This document shows positions 1-8,797 of a stretch of 64,000 bases of DNA, one piece after another. The stretch lies in assembly GCA_030248195.1 (NCBI GenBank), contig JASAND010026119.1:35782-99781 (forward strand), read 5' to 3'. The stretch is from Trissonchulus latispiculum (taxonomy: Eukaryota > Nematoda > Enoplea > Enoplida > Ironidae). Both the position numbers and the translations under genes were made by a program. Below the pieces are notes generated by a model. It saw nothing but the letters and a program-made list of their open reading frames with translations. It made no database searches and had not been told where the DNA came from. Every line of letters begins with the position of its first letter. Positions within the stretch are counted from its first letter, which is position 1.

Positions 1-560
1 CTTGGGCAATTTTCGGTCAAAAATGAAATTTTTCAAAAGTGGTCAAATTTGATACCAAGTGAAAGCCCTAAGCGAGCTGAGCAACTTTTGTCATAGAACT
101 GCATGCTCAAAGTGACTGTGGAGTGCTGTGGTGGGGTGGGGTGGGGACTTATGCGATTTTGGGTCAAAACTAAAATTTTTCAAAAGTGGTCAAATTTGGT
201 ATCAAATGAAAGCCCTACGCGAGCTGACCAACTTTTGTCATAGAACTGCATGCTCAAAGTGGCTGTAGAGTGCTGTGGTGGGGTGGGGTGGGGGGATTTA
301 GGCGATTTTGGGTCAAACCTAAAATTTTTCAAAAGTGGTCAAATTTGGTAAAGTGGTCAAATTTGGTACCAAATGAAAGCCATAAGCGAGCTGAGCAACC
401 TTTGTCATAGAACTGCATGCTCAAAGTGGCTGTAGAGTGCTGTGGCGGTGTGGGGTGGGGACTTAGGCGATTTTGGGTCAAAACTAAAATTTTCCAAAAG
501 TGGTCAAATTTGGTATATATATATATGTAATATCAAATGAAAGCCCTAAGCGAGCTGAGC
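1..560 (+). repeat. Tandem satellite array, 145-165 bp unit (family S1)
   Basis: About four head-to-tail units. Each contains AAAAGTGGTCAAATTTGGTA, a CAAATGAAAGCC block, GAGCTGAGCAACTTTTGTCATAG and a GTGGGGTGGGGTGGGG tract. Unit length varies from about 142 to 164 bp; one unit carries a short internal duplication near 340-362 and another a TA microsatellite near 513-526. The array runs off the left edge of the window. Confidence 0.9.
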
Positions 561-1785
561 AACTTTTGTCATAGAGCTGCGTACCCAAAGCGGCTGTAGA
601 GTGTAAGCGGTACGAGCTGTGGTTGGCTTGCTTGCTACTGCTGAAAGATATCTATACATACCTTCAGGAGCATACATATATAAAATAATACAAAACAAGA
701 ACAAAAAGTGCTCCTTCGTCGCATGTAAAATACATATGAGTCTTCGTAGGCAGGTTGTACATAAGCAAAAACTTTCCTGTAAAATACATATGAGTTCCGT
801 AGGGAGGTTGTAAATTAAGGAAAACAAGTTGCAACCGCTTAACATGAGCCTGTCCTACAACGAGGCTCATATTGGCGTCACAGCGCATTCCACATTAAGG
901 CCTCATTAAAGAACCTCAGCTTCATCCACATTACGGAAAAAATGAATAGACGTTGTGGCCCAGAAGAAATGGACTGAAGTGAACTACGACTGCTCAAGCT
1001 GAACTGTATATACATGCAACCTGATGTTTCCTGAAATACTATGGCACACCTAATATTTCGCGATACGCTGTGGTACACGGTACACCTAATGCATTCTCGA
1101 AACACGTTCACACGGAGAATGCGTTGCCACTTGGCTCTGAGTCAGAGCGCCTCATGGCGTACCGTATTGAGCATATGCACACTATAATGACTGATCAACA
1201 AGCTATGTGAAGGACAATTTGTAATGAAAAGCTTTATGCAGTATGTATTAATATAAAAGTAAAATATATATATATATCTGCAAATCATTTGTATTATGAC
1301 ATACGCCAATATGAGCCTCGTTGTAGGACAGGCTCATGTTAAGCGGTTGCAACTTGTTTTCCTTAATTTACAACCTCCCTACGGAACTCATATGTCTTTT
1401 ACAGGAAAGTTTTTGCTTATGTACAACCTGCCTACGAAGACTCATATGTATTTTACATGCGACGAAGGAGCACTTTTTGTTCTTGTATATGTATGCTCAT
1501 GAAGGTATGTATAGATATCTTTCAACGGTAGCAAAGCAAGCCAACCACAGCACTCCACAACCACTTTGAGCATGCAGTTCTATGACAAATGTTGCTCAGC
1601 TCGCTCAGGGCTTTCATTTGGTACCAAATTTGACCAGTTTTGAAAAATTTCATTTTTGACCGAAAATCGCCAAGTCCCCACCCCACCCCACCACAGCAGC
1701 CCAGCACAGCACTCTACAGCCACTTTGAGCATGCAGTTCTATGACAAAAGTTACTCAGCTCGATCTATAGCAATTAAAAGGTAAT
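1..1785. mobile_element. Foldback-like element with long inverted arms
   Basis: The sequence 547-877 returns in inverse orientation at 1304-1609 with few differences, and S1 satellite units lie outside it on both sides (1-546, and inverted at 1560-1770). The loop, about 878-1303, is single-copy here. Open frames in the two arms are mirror copies of one another and are not genes. Long arms containing satellite repeats fit a foldback-type DNA element. No target duplication can be checked because the left end is outside the window. Confidence 0.65.
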
Positions 1786-1949
1786 ATACGCAATTATAAA
1801 CCACAATTTCGGCAAATTTAGGCATATTTTTGAGCAGAAAATTGTCAATTTTCAAGCCCTATTCTCGCATACGAAAGACTATTGACAGCCGCTTTGAGTA
1901 TGGTTAATGTACTGTACACCGAAAAATGAGCATTTTTAGCTAAGAAAAC

Positions 1950-2290
1950 TTGGGTACAGTTTAGGGGGGGTCCCCCTCCCCCGAATTTCGGATTTTGGTG
2001 GGGTCCCCCGAGCCAAATTTGGACCTTCTACTCCCCCCCCAACCCAAACAGGTGGTACACCTATGCCCCCAAATCGACTTTTCGCAACCCCCCCTCCCCC
2101 TTTTCTCGCCAAACCCCCTCCCTGCTTTTTTCTGAACCCCCACCCCCACTTTTTTCGCCAGCCACACCTATGGTTGGGGGGTACTCCCCATCACATTTCT
2201 TGGGTCGACCACCAACCTTCCGAGATTTATATACCCCCCCCCCCCCCGCCCAGACCCAAAGTTTCAGGGAAACTATGGGGAGGAGTGAGG
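1950..2290 (+). repeat. C/G-tract dispersed repeat fragment (family G1)
   Basis: Runs of C are separated by short unique blocks, including TTTCTTGGGTCGACCACCAA (near 2197) and GACCCAAAGTTTCAGGGAAA (near 2252). The same blocks occur at 7190-7230 and 7674-7702, inverted at 62066-62150, and at 63020-63048. A MITE-type end, CCACACCTATG, lies at about 2162-2172. Confidence 0.7.
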
Positions 2291-2309
2291 ACCCCCCGAA
2301 ACTGTACCC

Positions 2310-3308
2310 AAATTAACACAAAAGAGCAAAGCTTAATGTAGATAGTAATCATTGACCTGTACGACTATACAGCTGTGACATACAGTATCATTGTGCACAG
2401 TGATCGCATATATATATGGATCGCCTTGTTATGCCCGACTGACCTGATTGTGGGACTCATCAGGGGCTTACAATCAGGTTATTTTTCTTTGAAATTGACC
2501 ACCCGTTTTCAATAACTAAATGTGGTTTCGTCCCCTGGCGATCAACTCCAGCCACACGTGATGTTAAGCACACATATACACCTTTCAAATAATTAATGCC
2601 CACATATAAAACAGTAAATGTCCCCGAACGTTAAAAACGACGGGTATTCATAAGGTTCCGTCATCCATTATGAACGACAGCATTCTTAAGTATCCTTCAA
2701 TTGAAGGATTTTCATAAGAAAACATATAGATATACGTACTCATAAGTCACTGCCGTAAAAATGTAAATATTTAATGTGTAACATAAAAACAACTAATAAG
2801 ATGCGCATCCGCACCGGCCCAGGACAATCTGGTGGGAGCAATCCTCAACCGTTCCAGATTGTCAAGGACAAAGCAAATTAACACAAAAGAGCAAAGCTTA
2901 ATGTAGATAGTAACCATTGACCTGTACGACTATACAGCTGTGATATACAGTATCATTGTGCACAGTGATCGCATATATGGATCTCCTTGTTATGCCCGAC
3001 TGACTTGTTTGTGGGACTCATCAGGGGCTTACAATCAGGTTATTTTTCTTTGAAATTGACCACCCGTTTTCAATAAATAAATGTCGTTTCGTCCCCTGGC
3101 GATCAACTCCAGCCACACGTGAGGTTAAGCACACATATACACCTTACAAAGAATTAATGCCCACATATAAAACAGTAAATGTCCCCGAACGTAAAAAACG
3201 ACGGGTATTCATAAGGTTCCGTCATCCATTATGAACGACAGCATTCATAAGTATCCTTCAATTGAAGGATTTTCATAAGAAAACATATAGATATACGTAC
3301 TCATAAGT
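2310..3308. repeat. Direct pair of about 435 bp repeats
   Basis: 2310-2747 and 2875-3308 are near-identical direct copies, separated by 127 bp of different sequence (2748-2874). The period is 565 bp, so this is either a partial tandem dimer or a mini-element with terminal direct repeats. Each copy contains a hairpin (CCTGATTGT paired with ACAATCAGG in the first copy). On the minus strand each has the blocks CTGATGAGTCCC and GGGGACGAAAC. There is no coding sequence. Confidence 0.85.
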
Positions 3309-3766
3309 TTTTAGTTTTTTTAGCTAAAAATGCTCCTTTTTCGATGTACAGTACACTAACGTATAGCCATGGGGGGGGGAAACCCACATTTTCGGATTTT
3401 GGCTGGAACTTTTTTATTACATATATATATACGTATATAAGGGCTAGATGAGAACTTTATATACCATCGTACTTGGCGTATATACCTAGATCTATCTTTT
3501 AAGCCCATTTGCACTTCTCTAGGTTGTACCGTTAGGCCGGTATAATGCAAAAAGTAGCGTTGGAAAAAACCCAATGGGGGAAAAACCCAAATGGGGTGAA
3601 AAACCCAAACCTCACATGTCTCAAAAATTGTCGTAGCGCTATTCTGACACTTTCGGTGTCAACTCTTTTTAGATAGTACGTATATTTAAACCAAAAAACC
3701 CGATCTAGGTACCTTTTTTGAGATTTCATGTGCTATTGAAAATGCAGCATCAAACGGGCAGGTTTC

Positions 3767-3948
3767 CATAGGTGTGTTGGGTGGGGGTGACCCCCCCACG
3801 AAAATGACAAATTTCGGCGACCCCCCCCCCAGATTTTCAGATTTTTGCTACCCCAGATTTTCGGCCAAAAATGGCATAAAATCGAAAATTTAGGGGGACA
3901 CCCTCCGTCGGACCCCCCCCCCCAGATTTTTGCCCAGCCACACCTATG
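3767..3948. mobile_element. hAT-type MITE with CATAGGTGT ends, 182 bp
   Basis: Ends are CATAGGTGTG and CCACACCTATG. The 8 bp duplication CAGGTTTC flanks it exactly (3759-3766 and 3949-3956). The paralogous element has a single CAGGTTTC at about 20221-20228 and no insert, which is a true empty site. The interior is C and G tracts. 8 bp duplications are typical of hAT elements. Confidence 0.88.
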
Positions 3949-4510
3949 CAGGTTTCATAAAGTTTAACATATAAACATAGGACAATTTTTGAAAAATGTT
4001 AAAAACGATGTAATTTGATAAAACTTGCTAGTCTATCGTGTAGAGAATGGTTTTTTACCTCCAATTGGCTGTTATGTAAAATCCACAATTGGACCTGACC
4101 TGTCCTGGGTCCTCCAATACCGACATGGCACTTTCAGGATTTTTGGCGACTAGCTAGCCAGGGAAGCAAAATTATCCAAATCTGACACCATAGGATGATG
4201 TAGCCGTAGCGTCCTCGATAGTACCGTGCTATAGTGTCGAATTGTTTCCCTGTTTGGTTGTTAAAAAAATTTTCAAAAAATGGGTGGGGTTTTCCCCCCA
4301 AAGTGGGTTTTTTCCCCGCCACATTTGGCAATGTGCCAGACCAACGGTTCATCGGATCGACCTAATTCTGGCTGTGTGCATAGAGGAAGACTTGCTATCA
4401 TTGCAGATATTTGTGAAACTTTTCTAACCCAACCCAGTCAAAAGTTACATCGGTCCAAACTTTTGCAATATTTTAGCGTGGTTGGACCAAAAAGTAGGTG
4501 TCATTTTCAT

Positions 4511-6373
4511 AGGGGTCGCGGCAGCGACCCCTATAATATGTGTCAAAAGTCCCTGGAGACACCGTAAAATAAGCTGCGCAGAGGCTGCGCAAAATCCTGC
4601 GCAGATCCTGCGCAGATTTCATGCGCAAATTGTAGAGCACATCGAGTTTAGTATGTGTGCGAAGTTTCAGCCCCGTATCACTTTCCGTTAAAAAGTTGTG
4701 CCCCGGACCGGTTATGGCGGCGATGTTTTTTTTCCGGTTTCTCCTATTTAATGGTCGTATTGTCCTGATTTTCCGCCTCTTTCACGTAATCTGCAGCGGA
4801 GGCCGGACCTAAAGGGGTATAGGGTCTGGTAGTACCCCATGCGCCATTTAAGAATCGCTACTTTTTTGCGCCGCAGGCGCGCCACAGCGCCGCAGCGGCG
4901 CCGCAAAGTCGGCTCAGAGCGAAAAGTGACCATTATTGTGGTCGCTGCGCAGCTCGAACGTTAAGAGCTGGAGCCGATTTCTTTTTATATTCAGAAACTA
5001 CATATATTGAACTAACTAAATAGCTAAGTCTCGTTTCTCTATCACTTCCCATGCGACCACAGTGGCCGGTCAAAAATGGTGAAAATTCGAAAAATGAAAA
5101 ATCGAAATTTCTCGCTGTGTATTCAACTTAGAAAGCTCAATTCTTTCATACAAAGGTTTTCTGGCACGGCGAATTGATTCCCGTAAGCAGTTTTGCCGTC
5201 GGACCCACCCATATTTCTGGGCTGGTTCCACTTTGCTGTCGGGAGGGTCAAGTCGGTACCGACTTCCAAGAACACCATATAGGACTGAACAACTTTCCCC
5301 ATAACTTGCTGTGTCGGATTTATAATACTTTCTTTCTCAACCGGATTAAACGACAGACATAGGCCCAACACACATATTATCCCCTTTTGTGCGGAGCATT
5401 TTTGTTACTTGTCAAAATGTCATATAATGAGCAGGAGTGGACCAAATAACTTGATCTTTGCCTGCGTAGGTAAGAAAGAGTCGCGCTTTCTGCTGCTCAT
5501 TTCCGGTGTCCGTTTTGCCGTCCGACCCACCCATTTTGCTGGGCTGGTCCCACTTTGCTGTCGGGAGGGTCAAGTCGGTACCGACTTCCAAGAACACCAT
5601 ATAGGACTGTGCATAGCCTCTCAAAACTTTGTCCATAGGGGTTTTCTGGTGCGCCCAGCTCATTTCCGGAGTCCGTTTTGCCGTCCGACCCACCCATTTT
5701 ACTGGACTGGTTCCACTTTGTCGTTTGAAGGGTAAATCGGGTAGGGGGTCAAGTGGTCAAAAATAAGATTTTTCAAAAGTGGTCAAATTTGGTACCAAAT
5801 GAAAGCCCGCATCGAACTGAGCAACTTTTGTCATAGAAGTGCGTACCTAAGTGGCTGTAGAGGGCTGTGGTGGGGACTTAGGCGATTTTGGGTCAAAAAT
5901 TAAAATTTTCAAAAGTGGTCAAATTTGGTACCAAATGAAAGCCCGCATCGAACTGAGCAACTTTTGTCATAGAAGTGCGTACCTAAAGTGGCTGTAGAGG
6001 GCTGTGGTGGGGTGGGGTGGGGACTTAGGCGATTTTGGGTCAAAAATTAAAATTTTCAAAAGTGGTCAAATTTGGTACCAAATGAAAGCCCGCATCGAAC
6101 TGAGCAACTTTTGTCATAGAAGTGCGTACCTAAAGTGGCTGTAGAGGCCTGTGGTGGGGTGGGGTGGGGACTTAGTCGATTTTGGGTCAAAAATTAAAAT
6201 TTTCAAAAGTGGTCAAATTTCGAGTCAAATGAAGGCCCGCATCGAACTGAACAACTTTCGCCATAACTTGCTGTGTCGGATTTATAATACTTTCTTTCTC
6301 AACCGGATTAAACGACAGACATAGGCCCAACACACATATTATCCCCTTTTGTGCGGAGCATTTTTGTTACTTG
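4511..6373 (+). mobile_element. Satellite-carrying composite element (family C1), copy 1
   Basis: Opens with the palindrome AGGGGTCGC-GGCA-GCGACCCCT (4511-4532), then a cluster of TGCGCA motifs (4574-4632), a unique core, units of a 165 bp minisatellite (5180-5290, 5505-5735), three S1 satellite units (5745-6240) and a tail ending TTACTTG. The second copy, 8825-10661, has the same order of parts. The host element lacks the insert at 20681-20692, and no target duplication is visible. A 962 bp offset duplication (5301-5497 and 6263-6459) includes 85 bp of host flank, so part of the element was duplicated after insertion. Confidence 0.7.
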
Positions 6374-6559
6374 TCAAAATGTCATATAATGAGCAGGAGT
6401 GGACCAAATAACTTGATCTTTGCCTGCGTAGGTAAGAAAGAGTCGCGCTTTCTGCTGCTATGATTTGGAGCTCATAGCTCCAACCCTTGGTCCAGGATGC
6501 GGGTGGGTTCCCCCCCCCCAAAAGGGGGTGTGTTTTCCCCACATGGCTATACTCAAAAC

Positions 6560-6900
6560 CTGTGAATAGTTTTCGTATGCGAAAATAAGGCTTGAAAATC
6601 GACAAATTTGTGCTACAATATGCTTAAATTAGCCCAGATTGTGGTTTATAATTGCGTATAATTACCTATTAATTGCTATAAATAGCCATCTTTAGCTGTT
6701 TATAGCTGATTTATAGCCATTTTTACGATTTTTTTTCGAAAATTTTCAGAAATTGCAAAAAATTTTTTAAAATTTTGCATTTTTTACTTGGTTTGAGCTC
6801 GGCGGGGGGGGAGTAGTTGAGGTCGGGTAGGGTGGGAGGGCGGAGGGGGGTCTGACCTCTCCGTGGTGGGGTCTCACAGGGGGCAAACTGTAGCCTGATA
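6560..6900. other. AT-rich spacer with G-tracts
   Basis: No coding sequence. It contains repeats of TTATAGC/TAGCCAT-type motifs (6670-6725) and a G-rich tail (6803-6865) leading into the next G1 repeat. Confidence 0.5.
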
Positions 6901-6904
6901 CACC

Positions 6905-7705
6905 TATGTTTGAGGGGGGGGGGTTGTCAATTCTTGACCCTCCCCCAATTTTCGGCTACCCCCCTGAAGCCCCTCTGCGATTTTTGGACCCAAAAAGCTA
7001 GCTAAATTTTGCCGAAAATGGTCATTTTTTGAAACGTTTCTAAAATTTTGACTTAAAAAAGCTTTAAAACGGTGCAAAACGCATAAAACGTTAGAAACAG
7101 GCCTTATTTTGAAGAAAAAAGGGCTAAGTAGAAGGCTTTGCGTATTTTCCGAAATTTCTGAGGTCCGAATTTTGGGAGAAGGTTGGGGGATACCCCATAA
7201 TATTTCTTGGGTCGACCACCAACCTTCCAAAATTCCCCCGACATAGGTGTATTCAGGTGTGTTAGGGTGGGGTGGGGAGACCCCTCCCCCCAAATGGTGG
7301 GGAGACCCCACCCCCCAAATGGTGGGGTCGCCGACCCTCCCCCCTTAAAACTTTTTCCTCCCCCTCTCCCAACTCCCAACTCGGCCTTCGCCCGACCCCC
7401 CTAAAAATTTTCAACCCCCTACCTATTTTTTTTGCAAATTTTTAGCCAAAAATTGAAAAATTTTCAAAAATCTGGGAAAAATTGCTAAAATTCGCCTAAT
7501 TACCTTAAAATCCCTAAAAATAGCAGAAAATTGAGAAAATTTTTCTTTTCAGTTTTTTAGCGAAAAACCGATTTTTCGGCGACCCCCTTTCGAAAATTTT
7601 TCTTACCCCTCCCCCCGAATCGACTTTTTTCAAACCCCCACCCCCACTTTTTTCGCCAGCCATACCTATGCCCCCAGACCCAAAGTTCCGGAGAAACTAT
7701 GCATC
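6905..7705 (+). repeat. G1 C/G-tract repeat, interrupted by a MITE
   Basis: 6905-7241 plus 7671-7705 make one G1 copy. It matches 62066-62400 in inverse orientation, including the AACAGGCCTTATTTTGAAGA block near 7095 and the GGTCGACCACCAACCTTCC block near 7209. The interrupting MITE is listed separately. Confidence 0.7.
7242..7670. mobile_element. MITE with CATAGGTGT ends nested in a G1 repeat
   Basis: Left end CATAGGTGTATTCAGG, right end CCATACCTATG, same terminal family as 3767-3948. It is flanked by CCCCCGA (7235-7241) and CCCCCAGA (7671-7678), an imperfect duplication. The uninterrupted G1 copy at 2207-2275 runs straight through the insertion point. Confidence 0.7.
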
Positions 7706-7726
7706 TGCTGTACGTATATATAAGAC

Positions 7727-8428
7727 ATGGTCATTATAGACACTTCCTTCATGTCAAAGTCTAACAGTACGGATGGAGTGATCGTTAGTTATTTTGACTC
7801 CTGTTTAAGGAAGGCTGACGTTCAGTTACTTGACGATTGCTGTTGGCTAAACGACCAGTTAATATCCTTCGTGTTGGAATACCTGGAACATGTTACTCTG
7901 AAAGAGCTGGATCTTTGCAATAGCTCTGTTGCCTTTGTTGGACCTGAAGTAGTGCATTTGATTAAGTGTTCCTCAACGGAAATTTCCCAGTCTATTTTGT
8001 CAACATTAGATTTAAAATCCAAAGATTTAATATTTTTCGTCATTAACAATAATTTGACTTCTGACGTAGGGGGTACTCACTGGAGCTTGCTTTGTTTTTG
8101 CCGAAATCCGTTTTCATTGTTTGTCCATTATGATTCATTAAGACTATCCTCTAATATAAATGATGCTAAAAGAGTTGCTGCTCTAGTTGGCTCCTTTATT
8201 TTGGACGACTCTGTTAGCTCGAGATCAATTAAATCCGCTGATTGCAGTGAACAGTCAAATGGCTACGACTGTGGGATACATGTGATCATGAATATTGAAG
8301 CCATTCTAAGACACTTTGCTTTGCATAAAGATTTGCCATTATCAGTCTCTGTTGGTCTTGAAACTCCTGCTGATAAACGAAAATCACTGCGGTGTTTAAT
8401 AAACGAACTTGCTACTAGTCGTGTGTAA
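7727..8428 (+). CDS. SENP8: SENP8/NEDP1-type deneddylase (C48 cysteine protease)
   Basis: 233-residue intronless frame of the Ulp1/SENP family, closest to the NEDD8-specific protease SENP8 (NEDP1, DEN1; about 212 residues in vertebrates). SENP8 matures NEDD8 and removes it from cullins and other targets in cytosol and nucleus. Visible motifs are WLNDQLISF at 40-48, GGTHWSLL with catalytic His118, HYDS with catalytic Asp136, the oxyanion Gln176 and YDCG with catalytic Cys182. The triad and Gln are intact, so it is probably active. Met9 (7751) is a better match to the usual short N-terminus and may be the real start. The coding sequence begins only about 50 bases after a G1 repeat. An AATAAA lies at about 8549. 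The next gene, SHQ1, starts 290 bases downstream on the same strand. Confidence 0.93.
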   Translation: MVIIDTSFMSKSNSTDGVIVSYFDSCLRKADVQLLDDCCWLNDQLISFVLEYLEHVTLKELDLCNSSVAFVGPEVVHLIKCSSTEISQSILSTLDLKSKDLIFFVINNNLTSDVGGTHWSLLCFCRNPFSLFVHYDSLRLSSNINDAKRVAALVGSFILDDSVSSRSIKSADCSEQSNGYDCGIHVIMNIEAILRHFALHKDLPLSVSVGLETPADKRKSLRCLINELATSRV

Positions 8429-8719
8429 AGCTCTCTGGTGAGTGTAAATTTTTATTTCATTCTATTCGTGACATTCCTTGGCTTATTTTTTTGCCAACTG
8501 TATTCATATATATATATATACATATTTTGTCGGCAGATTGTTGCTTTATAATAAATTAAGGTAAGAAACTTTATTTTGCTGCGCTATCAGAATAAGTAGA
8601 TTATATAAATCCAATCTTTCGTACGCATATATACGTATATTATGTTTAGGATGCTTTCATCCCATTTTATTCCTTTCATCCACGCTTATTATCTTTATTA
8701 TTAATCTAACACTGCGTTA
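8429..8719 (+). other. SENP8 3' region and SHQ1 5' region
   Basis: T-rich and AT-rich spacer with a TA microsatellite (8508-8520) and a candidate poly(A) signal AATAAA near 8549, suited to SENP8. The SHQ1 promoter should lie here. No clear TATA/initiator pair is seen. Confidence 0.5.
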
Positions 8720-8797
8720 ATGATGCTGACGCCATCGTTCAAGTTAGACCAGGACGATGACTTCCTGTTGGTGTCTATAAAAGCACCGTTTTCTAAG
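8720..8797 (+). CDS. SHQ1: SHQ1 exon 1
   Basis: Encodes residues 1-26 from tandem ATG codons (8720 and 8723): [16 protein letters not shown]... This is the conserved first strand of the CS domain. It ends in phase 0 at the donor GTTAGT. Met2 is equally likely as the start because the family begins MLTP. Confidence 0.9.

Larger units (their letters stand above)
3364..6549 (+). mobile_element. TA-flanked TIR element (family T1), interrupted copy
   Basis: Begins TAGCCATGGGG and ends ...CATGGCTA inside flanking TA dinucleotides. The terminal inverted repeats include a G-run followed by AAACCCAC. The body 3364-4510 and 6374-6549 aligns with the uninterrupted copy at 19848-20863. The segment between is a separate insertion (4511-6373). 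An internal array near 3558-3612 repeats GGGGGAAAAACCCAAAT. No transposase frame is seen, so the copy is non-autonomous. Confidence 0.75.

Noticed and set aside
546..1569. Mirror-image short proteins on both strands
   Set aside because: They are the two arms of an inverted repeat, with no similarity to a protein family.
4511..6373. Standard Helitron call
   Set aside because: There is no CTRR end and no A-T insertion in the first copy; kept only as a possible Helentron-like element.
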